Shown here: positions 24,707-34,619 of the stretch, piece after piece
Numbering within the stretch: position 1 is the first letter of the stretch
Layout: every line of letters begins with the position of its first letter
Source of the DNA: CAYMWF01 sp964394085 [NCBI: uncultured Gemmatimonadota bacterium]
Lineage (GTDB): Bacteria > GCA-2686955 > CAYMWF01
DNA length: 48,665 bases
Direction of reading: 5' to 3'
NCBI GenBank assembly: GCA_964394085.1
Contig: CAYMWF010000013.1
Coordinates: 36,779-85,443 of the forward strand
Made by a program: the position numbers and the translations under genes
Notes under the pieces: generated by a model
Databases searched by the model: none
What the model saw: the letters and a program-made list of their open reading frames with translations, nothing else
What the model was told of the DNA's origin: nothing

Positions 24707-25873
24707 TCAAGATTCACCCTCCAAATCGATACTATTCCACGGCACAATCAATACACTCGAACGGGCTTGAGTCATATTGCCACCGTAAACAACCACGGGT
24801 TTACAATCCGGGGTTCCTTGAATGCTGGCAAAGCGTTCCAGGTTTTTGAAAAATTCACGAGTTATGGTTTCTCCCGACTTAATTTCAATCGCAAAGCAAG
24901 AAGATTCTCCGCCTGCTATCAGGTCAACTTCCAACCCCTTTCTGTCTCGATAGAAAAAATGTTCGGGCCTGCGTCCAATGTTGAATTCCCGGCGCTGCAA
25001 TTCAGCTACCACCCAGTTTTCAAAAATCGCTCCTCGGAGAGGATGACTCAATAGTTGTTCACCTTTGAAGATACCAAGCAAGTAACAGAGCAATCCAGTA
25101 TCTGTAAAATACAGTTTTGGGGTTTTTATCAGTCGTTTTTTTATATTCCCGAACCAGGGTCGCAGCCTGAAAATGATATAGCCGGCCTCCAGGACGGACA
25201 ACCAGGACTGAACGGTTTTATGAGTGATGCCGGCAGCATCGCCAATATTGACCAGGTTGGTCAGTTGACCGACCCGCCCTGCACAGAGTTTCAAGAAATT
25301 CTGAAATGTATGAAGATTTCCAACTTGCAAAATCTGACGCACATCTCTTTCCACATATGTCGCAATGTATGAACCAAGCCAATCCAGATGGTCCGGCCGG
25401 CGATGATATATTCTCGGATACCCACCTTTCAGCAGAATTTCGAACTTATCTTCGGGGCTGTCCGAAAATAGACGAATCTCAGACAAACTCAATGGCATGA
25501 GTTCTAGAAGTCCTGTTCTGCCTGCAAGCGACTGTGAAACCGCTTCCATAACCGCAAAATTCCTTGACCCGGTCAGGACAAACCGCCCAGGCGCAGGATC
25601 TTCATCAACCATAACCTGCAGATATGATGTCAAATCCGGAACTCGCTGGATTTCATCAAGAATGGCACCGTCTGCAACTGAGCGAAGAAAAGCAACCGGG
25701 TCCGAAAGCGCGAATTCCCGTTGTATCGGTGACTCAAACGACACATACCGCATATCCGGAAAAGTCATCTTGCACAAAGTAGTTTTACCGGATTGTCGTG
25801 GGCCCGTAACAGTGACAACAGGGAAACTGTCAGCCAGTCTTTCAAGCGTTTTTTGAGCACTTCTTCGAATCAT
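24707..25873 (-). CDS. AAA_14 ATPase with DUF4143 domain
   Basis: The product is 388 residues from ATG 25873, preceded by AGGTGTGAA; the frame stays open to 25942 without a better start. The N-terminal AAA_14 domain has Walker A GPRQSGKT, Walker B GAILDEIQRV and sensor motif FVLTGSRNF. A winged-helix-like middle part (DAAGITHKTVQSWLSVLEAGYIIFRL) leads to the DUF4143 domain (FTDTGLLCYLLGI) and a C-terminal PD-(D/E)XK-like end (FFYRDRKGLEVDLIAGG, FAIEIKSG). These proteins are widespread orphans of unsettled function, often next to mobile or toxin-antitoxin DNA. A second, distinct member lies at 43167-44483. Confidence 0.9.
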   Translation of the reverse strand: MIRRSAQKTLERLADSFPVVTVTGPRQSGKTTLCKMTFPDMRYVSFESPIQREFALSDPVAFLRSVADGAILDEIQRVPDLTSYLQVMVDEDPAPGRFVLTGSRNFAVMEAVSQSLAGRTGLLELMPLSLSEIRLFSDSPEDKFEILLKGGYPRIYHRRPDHLDWLGSYIATYVERDVRQILQVGNLHTFQNFLKLCAGRVGQLTNLVNIGDAAGITHKTVQSWLSVLEAGYIIFRLRPWFGNIKKRLIKTPKLYFTDTGLLCYLLGIFKGEQLLSHPLRGAIFENWVVAELQRREFNIGRRPEHFFYRDRKGLEVDLIAGGESSCFAIEIKSGETITREFFKNLERFASIQGTPDCKPVVVYGGNMTQARSSVLIVPWNSIDLEGES

Positions 25874-26187
25874 TTCACACCTGCCTGTGGCGCTATCTGA
25901 GTATTTCATTCCCATATAGCACCATTGCGGAAGTGAAGTCAAGGGGGAAAACCCGTGGAGGAAGACCTGGGGGAAACTTGGGGGAGGAGGCGCTTTGCTG
26001 TTTGGTTGTTGATCGGTCGAATGGACCGGCTTGAATGGGCGAGAGATTCCTCGCCGCCCGGGTAGAGAGCGTAATCAGGGTTCGAGCTTTGCAAGGCGCC
26101 TGGTATGCCTTCCCCCTTCGAATTCGGCGTCGAGCCGCGAGTTTTGTTTTTCCTGGAGTGCGGTGAAGCTGCGTTTCCTGTCGATCG
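25874..26187. other. Intergenic stretch between ATPase genes
   Basis: This stretch separates the start of the DUF4143 ATPase from the 3' end of the transporter operon. It contains an inverted repeat CGGTC/GACCG around 26011-26027 that might end the transporter transcript, but no T-run follows. No gene, RNA or longer repeat is apparent. Confidence 0.4.
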
Positions 26188-28134
26188 TCAGCGTCCCCGG
26201 CGCTTCGAAATCTCGTCTATATCGCCTGTGGGTATGGCGGCGATGAGCTTGCGGGTGTACGGATGCTCCGGGTTCTCATATATTTTGTCGGCCGGTTTCA
26301 GCTCTACGATGTGGCCTCCGCGGTCTTCTTCGAGCAGCCGCCGGCGTTCTCCGCTTTCGTACAGATCAGCCATTACCGCATCGGATGCCATAACCGCCAC
26401 CACGTCGGATACGTACCTGACCACGGCCAGGTCGTGACTTATGAAAATGTAAGTGAGGCCGAAATCATCCTGCAGGTCGAGCAGGAGGTTGATGACCCCC
26501 GCCTGAATCGATACATCCAGGGCGCTCACCGATTCGTCGCATACTATGAACTCGGGTTCCACCGCAAGGGTGCGGGCCACGCAGATCCTCTGGCGCTGCC
26601 CCCCGGAAAACTCGTGGGGGTAACGGAACAGGTGCCGGGCATCGAGCCCGACCCGCTCGAGCAGCCAGACCGCCTTGTCCCGCCGAGCCGAATCGGTTCC
26701 GTGGAGTTTATGGAGACGCATCGGATCCACCAGGGTCTCCTCCACCGAAAGCCGCGGGTTCAGGGAGGCGAAGGGATCCTGGAAAATGATCTGGATCCGC
26801 CGCCGGATCTTCCTCAGCTCGGACCTGGGCAGAGTGGTAAGTTCATCGCCGTCGTACCGGATGGAGCCGGATCGCGGCTCCACGAGCCGGAGAATCGTGC
26901 GCCCCAGCGTGGTCTTGCCGCACCCGGATTCACCCACGAGCCCGATGGTTTTCCCCCTGGGCACCACCAGGTCCACGCCGTCCACGGCCTTGATCCACGC
27001 CGCCGTCCGCTGGAGAATCCCCTCCTGGATCGGAAACCAGGTTTTCAGATCCTTTATTTCGAGAAGCGGCTCTCCGAAGCCCGGCATCTCTTCCCGGCGC
27101 TTTTCCGCTTTGCCCGGGTAATCCATGGAGAGGGCCGGATCGGTGGGGTCGATGTCGAGCCCCTGCCTTTCCGCCCGGATGAAATCGTTGATGGTGGGAA
27201 GCCGCTCTGCCCGGGTCTTCAGGGTCGGCCGGCAGGCCAGGAGACCTTTCGTGTAGGGGTGCCGCGGATTGCTGAAGATATCGACGACGCTTCCGAACTC
27301 GACGATGTGACCTCCCCGGTCGTAATCGGTGGTGTTTTCGAGGGGCGTCCCCCGGTAGAGCTCCCGGAGGGTTTCGCCGGGGCACATCACCACCACGTAA
27401 TCGGTGACTTCGGCGACCACCGCGAGATCGTGGGTGATGAACAGGACCGCCATCCCGCGCTCGTCCTGCAGCCGTTTGATAAGGTCGAGGATCTGTTTCT
27501 GGATGGTGACGTCCAGGGCCGTGGTCGGTTCGTCGCAGATGAGCAGCTTCGGGTTGCAGGCGAGGGCGATCGCGATCATGACCCGCTGCTTCATGCCGCC
27601 GGACAACTCGTGCGGATATTGATTCATCCGCTTCTCCGGCAGGGGGATGCCCACTTCGTCGAGCAGCTCGATGCCCTTCTTCCAGGCTTCCGCCTTCGAA
27701 ACATCCTGGTGAGTGGTGATCGCCTCCGCCACCTGCCATCCGCACTTGAACACCGGGTTCAGGCTGGTCATCGGCTCCTGGAAGATCATTGCGATCTCGT
27801 TGCCCCGGTAGAAGGGCATCCTCTCAATGGGCAGAGCGGTGAGTTCGATGGTTTTCCGCTTTCCTCGCCACGTGATGCTCCCCTCGACTATCCCCCCCTG
27901 GGATTCGGGTATCAGGCGGACTACCGAGTACGCCGTGACCGATTTCCCGGAGCCGGATTCGCCCACGATGCCGAGAGTTTTACCTTCTTCGACGGCGAGG
28001 CTGATTCCGTCCACCGCCTTGACGGTTCCCGATTCGGTGTGGAAATAGGTTTTCAGCCCCTCGATTTTCAGAAGGGGGTTCGAACTGTGTATATTCTCTG
28101 CTGCAGGATGAATATATTCGATTTCGTTCTTCAA
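26188..28134 (-). CDS. yejF: Oligopeptide ABC transporter, fused two-domain ATPase (YejF/OppDF-type)
   Basis: This 648-residue protein contains two complete ABC ATPase domains in tandem, like E. coli YejF but with longer linkers. Domain 1 has Walker A GESGSGKS (about 58), LSGGMKQR and [12 protein letters not shown]. Domain 2 has Walker A GESGCGKT (about 400), FSGGQRQR and [12 protein letters not shown]. The start is TTG at 28134 with AAAGGCGG upstream, immediately after the stop of the permease gene. ATP hydrolysis drives peptide uptake. It is the last gene of a yejABEF-order operon. Parts of its second domain occur as shreds at 22356 and 24579. Confidence 0.93.
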   Translation of the reverse strand: MKNEIEYIHPAAENIHSSNPLLKIEGLKTYFHTESGTVKAVDGISLAVEEGKTLGIVGESGSGKSVTAYSVVRLIPESQGGIVEGSITWRGKRKTIELTALPIERMPFYRGNEIAMIFQEPMTSLNPVFKCGWQVAEAITTHQDVSKAEAWKKGIELLDEVGIPLPEKRMNQYPHELSGGMKQRVMIAIALACNPKLLICDEPTTALDVTIQKQILDLIKRLQDERGMAVLFITHDLAVVAEVTDYVVVMCPGETLRELYRGTPLENTTDYDRGGHIVEFGSVVDIFSNPRHPYTKGLLACRPTLKTRAERLPTINDFIRAERQGLDIDPTDPALSMDYPGKAEKRREEMPGFGEPLLEIKDLKTWFPIQEGILQRTAAWIKAVDGVDLVVPRGKTIGLVGESGCGKTTLGRTILRLVEPRSGSIRYDGDELTTLPRSELRKIRRRIQIIFQDPFASLNPRLSVEETLVDPMRLHKLHGTDSARRDKAVWLLERVGLDARHLFRYPHEFSGGQRQRICVARTLAVEPEFIVCDESVSALDVSIQAGVINLLLDLQDDFGLTYIFISHDLAVVRYVSDVVAVMASDAVMADLYESGERRRLLEEDRGGHIVELKPADKIYENPEHPYTRKLIAAIPTGDIDEISKRRGR

Positions 28135-28146
28135 ATGTTTCCGCCT

Positions 28147-29553
28147 TTATCGCAACCGCGCGTACTCTTTGGGGTCGAACGCCTCACGAACCGCCTCGCC
28201 GATCATCACCACGCAGAACAGGGTCAAAGCGAAGGCGATGACCGGAATCAGCACCAGGTGCGGGTGATTTACGATGTTGTTGGCCCCCTGGCTGAGGAGC
28301 CGCCCCCAGGACGGGACTTCCGGCGGCAGCCCGAAACCGAGGTAATCGAGCGAGACGAGCGAGCCGATGTAGCTGACTATTCCGAAAGGCAGGAAGGTGA
28401 CCACCGGCACCAGCGAATTCGGAAGGATATGACGCAGCATGATCTTGCGGTCGCCGAACCCGATAGCCTTGACGGCCTGGACATAATCCCTCGATTTCTC
28501 CCGGTAGAACTCGCCGCGGATGGTGTAAGTGATTCCGAGCCATGCCCTGAGCAGCACCAGCATCAGAGTCAGGACCCAGAAACTCGGCTGAATCACCGAC
28601 GAGATGATCATCAGGGTGAAGAGGAACGGGATCGAAGACCAGACCTCGATAATCCGCTGAACCACGATATCGACCCAGCCGCCGAAATAGCCCATGATCC
28701 CGCCGATCACGATACCGGCGGTGTAGCCGATCAGGGCCACGAACATGGCGAAGGAGAAGCTGACCCTGAAACCGTACAGGAGCTGGGAGAAAACGTCCCT
28801 CCCGGCGAAATCGGTTCCGAGGAGCGGCATCCCTTTCCTGAACGGCCGGTGCGGAGGGGTGCCTTCGAGGTCGAGGAGGAGCTCCGTTGCGGAATGAGGA
28901 TACGGCGGCAAAATGATCGAGGCTTTCCCGGATTCGAAATCGAGTTTCAGCGACCGGTATGCCGAGGCCGTGTTACGCCGTTTTTCATATTCCTCCAGTT
29001 TCCACTCGGGCAGGGGTGCCGATTCATCGTAGACCTCGCCCTCCCGTTCGGCCCTTGAACGCATGATTTTTCGATACTTTTCGATATCGGCATCTATGCC
29101 GGTCTCGAGGTGAAGCGCTTCTTCTTCGAGGAACTCGGGATCCCGTAACCAGCGCGCGTAGGCCCTGCCGTCCATTTCCCCCTCGCGGTCCAGGCCGAAA
29201 TCGGTCCACCGGGCCTCGTCGTCGAACGAAGCCCAAGGAATCCAGAAATTGGCGAAATCGGCCACGGCGGGTGCCTGCCAGTGGTCTCCGTAACGGACGA
29301 AAAGGGGTTTATGGTTGACGAGCAGCTCGAGGCCGAGGCTGGTGAAAAAGAGGGTCGTGATGGCGATGAAGCTCCAGTATCCCCTGCTGATCTGCCTGAA
29401 CCTCCTGATCCTTCGCTCGGAGAGCGGGGTCATCTTCATCCTGAAGCCCGCTTTTCTGCCGAGGAGAATCGTCAGTCGGGGGATCAGCCTGTGAAGCAGC
29501 AGGTACGCGGCGAGGAGAATCGCCGGCAGAATTATAATTCGAATTCCGATCAT
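28147..29553 (-). CDS. yejE: Oligopeptide ABC transporter permease (YejE/OppC-type)
   Basis: This is a 468-residue inner-membrane permease. Two N-terminal helices (about 1-20 and 53-72) enclose the N-domain typical of OppC. A long extracytoplasmic insertion (about 73-235, ending PLLGTDFAGRDVFSQLLYGFRVS) is followed by the five-helix core. The ATPase-contact EAA loop reads YVQAVKAIGFGDRKIMLRHILPNS. The insertion makes it longer than E. coli YejE (about 341). GGGAG lies eight bases before the ATG. It pairs with the next gene upstream as the transmembrane heterodimer of the importer. Confidence 0.92.
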   Translation of the reverse strand: MIGIRIIILPAILLAAYLLLHRLIPRLTILLGRKAGFRMKMTPLSERRIRRFRQISRGYWSFIAITTLFFTSLGLELLVNHKPLFVRYGDHWQAPAVADFANFWIPWASFDDEARWTDFGLDREGEMDGRAYARWLRDPEFLEEEALHLETGIDADIEKYRKIMRSRAEREGEVYDESAPLPEWKLEEYEKRRNTASAYRSLKLDFESGKASIILPPYPHSATELLLDLEGTPPHRPFRKGMPLLGTDFAGRDVFSQLLYGFRVSFSFAMFVALIGYTAGIVIGGIMGYFGGWVDIVVQRIIEVWSSIPFLFTLMIISSVIQPSFWVLTLMLVLLRAWLGITYTIRGEFYREKSRDYVQAVKAIGFGDRKIMLRHILPNSLVPVVTFLPFGIVSYIGSLVSLDYLGFGLPPEVPSWGRLLSQGANNIVNHPHLVLIPVIAFALTLFCVVMIGEAVREAFDPKEYARLR

Positions 29554-29565
29554 GTATACGACTCC

Positions 29566-31095
29566 CTATCCGAACCGTATCCGGGGGTCGATAATCGCCC
29601 AGACCACATCCGAGATGATGTTTCCGAAAAGCCTGATCAGCACGCCGATGACCAGAGTCGCCATTATTATGGGGTAGTCGCGCTGGATAATCGCCTCGAA
29701 GCCCAGGAGCCCCATTCCGTCGATATTGCATGTTTTTTCGATCAGGAAGGAGCCGGCGAAGAGGAGGCCGATGGCGTGTCCGATTCCGGCGGTTATCGGG
29801 ATCAGCGAGTTTCTCAGGGCATGGACGAAGACGACGCGTCGTTCGCTCAGCCCCTTGGCGAATCCCGTTCTGACATAATCCGAGCCGAGGTTGTCGAGGA
29901 GCGAGTTTTTCATCAGTATGGTCATGGCGGCGAAACCGCCGACCATGTAGCCGATCACCGGTATCAGCATGTGCCTGAACCGCCCCAGTAGCCCCTCGAG
30001 GAGCCCCAGTTCCTCTATATTGTCAGGCTTGTATCCGCCCAGTGGAATCCAGTCCACGTTCAGGGCCACGGTGGAGAGGAGCACCAGGCAGACCACGAAA
30101 CCCGGCATGGCGTACCCGAGAAACACCAGCACCGAGGTCGAAGTATCGAAGAGCGAGCGATGTTTCAGCGCCTTGAATACTCCCAGTGGTATACAGACGA
30201 GCCACGTGAGGATATACCCGGTGAGCCCGAACTGGATCGAAACCTCCATCTTGGATACGATCAGCTCCACCACCGGTTTCCCGTGGGTGTAGGAGCGTCC
30301 GAAATCGAGCTGCAGGATCCCGCTGAAACGGCTCTCCACTTGGTATATGCCGCCGCCGGGCTTTATGGTATATCCGTAGTTCCTGCGGATATTATCGAGT
30401 TTCAGCCCCGCGAGCTCGCCCTGTCGTACATACCCGTCGGCCATTTCGATAAAGGGATCGATCGAACCGGGTTCGCCGGGTTCGAGCTCCACGAAGTAGT
30501 CGTCTCCTCGAAAGGTGAACCCGTGTTTGAAGAGATACGCAAGATGATCGTCCCTGCCGGAGAATCCGCCGCCCCGAAGCCGCTCGCTCCGGGCGGCTAT
30601 TTTCGGGGGCACCGCCCCTTCATCAACCAGGCGCCTATAGTAATTCCCCCTGAAATACAGCATGTCCCGGGTGTTCAGATGTTCGTCAAGCGATTCTCTG
30701 GCTGACAGTTGCGCCTGCAGAAGCTTTCTGATGGAATCGAAGAGTTCCGGGTGGCGCTCGAGAGTCGTCTTCTGAATCCGGGTAAACTGCTCCCGGGGCC
30801 ACAGGCCGAGCCACTGCAGGTAGCCTATCAAAACGGGCCTGTCGAGGGCGTAGTATCGCTGCAGGGCTTCGAGACTTTCATCGTCGAGCTGCTGTTCGCT
30901 CTCATCGGTGACCCCGCCGCTGCTCCGGCTGCCTGCTTCCCCCTGCATAGCGCCCAGCTTCATGGCGGTTTCAGCCTGTTCGATGGGTCCGCCCGGCACG
31001 AACCTCAGCACGGTATAGACCATCAAGGTGATAGCGACGAAGGTGAAGGGGATAAGCAGCAGCCGCCGGATAAAATACGCTGTCATCCCGCTCAT
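29566..31095 (-). CDS. yejB: Oligopeptide ABC transporter permease (YejB/OppB-type)
   Basis: This is a 509-residue permease. The N-terminal helix AYFIRRLLLIPFTFVAITLMVYTVLRFVPGGPIEQ is diagnostic for OppB/DppB. A large periplasmic insertion (about 45-220) precedes the remaining helices, and the EAA loop DYVRTGFAKGLSERRVVFVHALRNSLIPI is clear. It is longer than E. coli YejB (about 364) because of the insertion. Its ATG overlaps the stop of the binding-protein gene (ATGA at 31092-31095). It forms the membrane channel with YejE. Confidence 0.92.
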   Translation of the reverse strand: MSGMTAYFIRRLLLIPFTFVAITLMVYTVLRFVPGGPIEQAETAMKLGAMQGEAGSRSSGGVTDESEQQLDDESLEALQRYYALDRPVLIGYLQWLGLWPREQFTRIQKTTLERHPELFDSIRKLLQAQLSARESLDEHLNTRDMLYFRGNYYRRLVDEGAVPPKIAARSERLRGGGFSGRDDHLAYLFKHGFTFRGDDYFVELEPGEPGSIDPFIEMADGYVRQGELAGLKLDNIRRNYGYTIKPGGGIYQVESRFSGILQLDFGRSYTHGKPVVELIVSKMEVSIQFGLTGYILTWLVCIPLGVFKALKHRSLFDTSTSVLVFLGYAMPGFVVCLVLLSTVALNVDWIPLGGYKPDNIEELGLLEGLLGRFRHMLIPVIGYMVGGFAAMTILMKNSLLDNLGSDYVRTGFAKGLSERRVVFVHALRNSLIPITAGIGHAIGLLFAGSFLIEKTCNIDGMGLLGFEAIIQRDYPIIMATLVIGVLIRLFGNIISDVVWAIIDPRIRFG

Positions 31096-33167
31096 GAATC
31101 GCCGCCTTTCACCGCGTCCGGCATCGGAGTTTCATGGGTCATCCAGTAATCCTGCTCGATTTCGTCGTATTGCCCCAGGGTGAATCCTGGATAAGTTGAA
31201 GCACCGGCGGCTTTGTTTTTCTGTGTCCGGCGGTCTTTCTTTTCGTCGTACCACCAGAACGCCAGGATCATGTTGATATCGTCGCCGTACCGGGAAGCAT
31301 ATTCGGCCGGATGTCCGAACTTGTCCCAGTAAAGAACCCGGAATGACGGTGAATGCCATGCCAGGGCATAGGGATGCTCCTCGAAGATCAGTTCGTCGAT
31401 CCGCTGGAGGATTCTGACCCGTTCCCCGCTGTGGAACTCGAACTTGTACCGCTCGATGAGTTCATCCACCTCCGGGATGGCGATTCCGCTCAGGTTGCTC
31501 GACTGTTTCTGGTCGGCGAACCTGGAGTGGAAGCCGAATTCGGGATTGGGAAACCGGCCGGCCGACCAGAACCAGTATACGATCTGGAATTTCTGGTCCC
31601 ATACCTTCTTGAGGAGCGACGGCCCGTCTATCTGCTTCAGTTCCAGCTCGATTCCGGCTTCCCGCCACAGTTCATTCTTCAGCAGGTTGTGGATTCTCAT
31701 GGAGCTGGCGTTGGTGTTCGAAATTTCGAGGGTCAATCGCGGGAAGGGAACGCCGTCGTCTTTCCGGACCAGCCTGTCGTCGCCGCCGCGAATCCAGCCG
31801 GATTCTTCGAACAGCCTGCGCGCCTCGTCCGGGTCGTACCTGACCGGTTCGGCGCCGGACCTCGCCCAGGGCTGCCCCGGATAGTAGCTGTCCATATATT
31901 CGTACTGGTAGTAGAAATATTTCGAAAAAAGCTTCCGCCTGTTGAAAAGGTGGGCGAAAGCGAGGCGCACGCGACGATCGTCGAAGGGAGGGTTACGCAT
32001 ATTGAAACAGTATCCGCCGTATCCGTCTGGGTTAAGGTTCCATATCCTGCGCTTCTGAATCCAGCCGTTGTATACGGCCGGTTCCTCGTCTACTTCGTCG
32101 ATCCAGCGCTGAGCCGTATTCACGAAATACATATCGAGCTCGCCGGCCAGCAGTTTCTGATACATGAGCTCCGAATCCCGCACCACTTCCAGCCGGACCT
32201 CGTCGAAATTGTATACACCATCCATGGAGGGATCGTCTTCATTCCAGTAATCGTCGCGGCGGCGAAGGGTGATCGACCGGCCCTGCCTGATATCTTCCCG
32301 CCTCAGCTCGTAGGGGCCGGTTCCGGGAGGCAGGCGCCAGTTCCATTCTTTCAGGTATGTTTCACCGTCCATGCGGATGTAGGCCGCGGGATAAATCGAC
32401 AGCCCCGACGATATGGTGAGCATATTCCGCCATCTAGCCTCCTTGACCCTGATCTCAACAGTAAATTTGTCGATTATTTCGACATTTTCGATCAAGGCGC
32501 CCCAGTACTGGCTGGTGGAGGGCGACTGCCGGTCAGGATTCTGGAGATGCTCGATCGAGGCGAGCACGTCGTCGGAAGTGACGGGCCGGCCGTCAGCCCA
32601 CCGCGCCTTCGGGTTCAAACGGTAGCGGAAAGTCTTTTTCTCCTCACCAATCTGCCAGTGGGTGGCCAGGCCCGGGACGTAATCCCCGAGGGTGGAATCG
32701 TAGCCGAGCAGCCTTTCATATATAAGGTTGTGGATGGTGGTAAGGATCGACAGGCTCGAATTGGGTCCCTCGGTGCGTATTGTCGGGGGGAAACTGAGGA
32801 TTGCGTATTTGATCCGGCCGCCGCGGAGAGCGCCGGTGTCGGCCACGGAAGGGCTCGGTGAATTGGTCAGCCATTCCGAAGGGTCGAACGGCTGATCCGG
32901 AGGGAACTCCGGGAAGTAGTCTTTACCGATCTCGGGAGGCGGGTCTATGGTTACTCCCGGAAGAACCTCCATTTTCCGGTCGAAGGCTTCCTCCGTTCCG
33001 CCGAGTCCCATCCCCTCCCATGCCGCTTTCCGGATATCGGGATTCTCCTTCCAGAATGAAACATCATACCTGGTGTATTCCTCCGGCGAATTTCCGCATC
33101 CGGTCAGAAAAACCGCGAATAAAATGAGCTGCAGCGCCGAAATAATCGGCCTTCCTCTAGTCGTCAT
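31092..33167 (-). CDS. yejA: Oligopeptide-binding lipoprotein (YejA-type, SBP_bac_5)
   Basis: The product is 691 residues from ATG 33167, which has AGGAAGG six bases upstream and yields a lipoprotein signal peptide ending LTGC; an open extension to 33305 has no initiation site. SBP family 5 features include GGRIKYAILSFPPTIRTEGPNSS, LATHWQIGEEKKTFRYRLNPKARWADGRPVTSDDV and NMRNPPFDDRRVRLAFAHLFNRRKLF. Being anchored by lipid-modified Cys in the envelope, it delivers peptides to the YejBE permease. It is the first gene of the yejABEF operon. E. coli YejA binds peptides such as microcin C; the ligand here is unknown. Confidence 0.93.
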   Translation of the reverse strand: MTTRGRPIISALQLILFAVFLTGCGNSPEEYTRYDVSFWKENPDIRKAAWEGMGLGGTEEAFDRKMEVLPGVTIDPPPEIGKDYFPEFPPDQPFDPSEWLTNSPSPSVADTGALRGGRIKYAILSFPPTIRTEGPNSSLSILTTIHNLIYERLLGYDSTLGDYVPGLATHWQIGEEKKTFRYRLNPKARWADGRPVTSDDVLASIEHLQNPDRQSPSTSQYWGALIENVEIIDKFTVEIRVKEARWRNMLTISSGLSIYPAAYIRMDGETYLKEWNWRLPPGTGPYELRREDIRQGRSITLRRRDDYWNEDDPSMDGVYNFDEVRLEVVRDSELMYQKLLAGELDMYFVNTAQRWIDEVDEEPAVYNGWIQKRRIWNLNPDGYGGYCFNMRNPPFDDRRVRLAFAHLFNRRKLFSKYFYYQYEYMDSYYPGQPWARSGAEPVRYDPDEARRLFEESGWIRGGDDRLVRKDDGVPFPRLTLEISNTNASSMRIHNLLKNELWREAGIELELKQIDGPSLLKKVWDQKFQIVYWFWSAGRFPNPEFGFHSRFADQKQSSNLSGIAIPEVDELIERYKFEFHSGERVRILQRIDELIFEEHPYALAWHSPSFRVLYWDKFGHPAEYASRYGDDINMILAFWWYDEKKDRRTQKNKAAGASTYPGFTLGQYDEIEQDYWMTHETPMPDAVKGGDS

Positions 33168-33273
33168 CAATAGCCTTCCTGCAGAGGCCGCTCCGGAACA
33201 GCATCCCATCTTCACGTTCAGCGCGAACTCCGCCGACCTCTGTACGTGTATGCGGTTTTGTTTTTTCTGCACC

Positions 33274-34470
33274 TCATGTTGCCGCAAAAATCCTGCGGTG
33301 CACACGTCTCAGTTTCAGGTAGGCCTGCACGAGAACCTTTCTTGAACTCTTCCTGAATTTGAGCAAAGGACTGTCTTCGATTACAACGGCTTCATCAGGG
33401 CAGACTTCGCAACAGCACATACATTTGATACATTCGGCGTGGGTAAGAACCGCGGTACCTGCATTCCCGATCTCTAAAGCGGACATTGGGCATTTTTCGA
33501 CACATATACTGCATCCCGCACATTTCGAGCCGTCAATTTCGGGCCTTGTCCAATAAAGGCTGGAATGAAGTCTTCGCAGCGGAGTGGGAAATTTCTCTTT
33601 GAACCTGGAAAAGTGCATTACATTCTGGATATTCGCTTCGTAAAACCTGAATTCTTTCAGATCGTTTCCATGCCCCGTATCGATATCGTTTAACGAGACT
33701 CCGAGGCCGGTCAGGTGGGGAACCGTATCAGGCTTGAATCCGAAAATACTCGCTGCGGCGAGATCGCATGCGATCCCGCTTGCAGAAGAGATGAGAACAT
33801 TGAAAGGAGCCGGAGTCCCCGCGGTTGGACCGGAACCGTCCATCCCCGTAATACCGTCCAGGACGTGCAGGCAGACCCTGTCATGTAAAAGTCCGTATAC
33901 GTCGCGTAGAACGACGGCGAACGACCTCTGATTCGGCGCTTTCCTGTGGAATTCCTCTTTCATAATCCCGGGGATGCACCCGAACAGGTTCTTACACGCT
34001 CCGGTGTATCGGGTTAAAACGTGTGTTTTCATTTTGGGCAGGTTTATGACAGTATCGACATCGAATACTATTTTACTGAAATGGTAAGTCGTCCCGGAAG
34101 CACCTTCCAGGGATACGATTCCGCTCTGCTCGAACTCGACGACCTTGATGCCGTACTCCCGGATGACCTCATCGAGACCGCATGCCGTCAGCAGAGAGGG
34201 GAGGTTGGTGTTCAATCCCGAGGAATCGCCGATCAGTATCTCGGCGTTGAAATCTTTCAGCATGGCGGCAACGGCGCCAACGACTTCCGGATGAGTGGTG
34301 GCTCCTTTCTCCGGAGGATATTTTCCGATCAGGTTCGGTTTGAGAAGTACTTTCGGGCCGCTCGAGAGGTTGGAATCCCGAAACGCCTGTTCGAGTGCGG
34401 GCGCGATCAATCTCCGGATAGTATCTCTGTCGTATTCACTGCATTTGCATATAGTAACGGGGATTGTCAT
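33274..34470 (-). CDS. DUF362 protein with two [4Fe-4S] ferredoxin motifs
   Basis: This 398-residue cytoplasmic protein has an N-terminal DUF362 domain (VLLKPNLIGKYPPEKGATTHPEVV, ILIGDSSG, INLPKMKTH, GCIPGIMK). A C-terminal 2x[4Fe-4S] ferredoxin from about residue 318 carries CAGCSICVEKCP and CIKCMCCCEVCP. DUF362-ferredoxin proteins are common in anaerobes and carry an unknown redox function; some archaeal relatives take part in coenzyme biosynthesis. The second cluster motif has an extra Cys (CIKCMCCC), so the usual CxxCxxCxxxCP spacing holds with an alternative ligand nearby. It follows the radical SAM gene on the same strand by 149 bases and may belong to its transcript. Confidence 0.9.
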   Translation of the reverse strand: MTIPVTICKCSEYDRDTIRRLIAPALEQAFRDSNLSSGPKVLLKPNLIGKYPPEKGATTHPEVVGAVAAMLKDFNAEILIGDSSGLNTNLPSLLTACGLDEVIREYGIKVVEFEQSGIVSLEGASGTTYHFSKIVFDVDTVINLPKMKTHVLTRYTGACKNLFGCIPGIMKEEFHRKAPNQRSFAVVLRDVYGLLHDRVCLHVLDGITGMDGSGPTAGTPAPFNVLISSASGIACDLAAASIFGFKPDTVPHLTGLGVSLNDIDTGHGNDLKEFRFYEANIQNVMHFSRFKEKFPTPLRRLHSSLYWTRPEIDGSKCAGCSICVEKCPMSALEIGNAGTAVLTHAECIKCMCCCEVCPDEAVVIEDSPLLKFRKSSRKVLVQAYLKLRRVHRRIFAAT

Positions 34471-34619
34471 GACTTATCGCTGCAATGAGCGCGGATTCAG
34501 GGAAGGAAACCGGATACTCGAACTGAAATGATGTGTTCAGAGGTTAAGTATCTGTGAGTTTTACCTGACAACCTCCTTCTTATCCTCAGGCAGAACATAA
34601 TGCCGGCAAGGTAACCCTG

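Noticed and set aside
26263-29058. A 931-codon open frame on the plus strand opposite the transporter genes
   Set aside because: It is the reverse-strand shadow of two strongly recognisable ABC transporter genes, has no family-like sequence, and results from GC-rich codon structure.
31353-32861. A 502-codon plus-strand frame opposite the binding-protein gene
   Set aside because: It is antisense to a clear SBP_bac_5 lipoprotein and has no domain features or initiation site.
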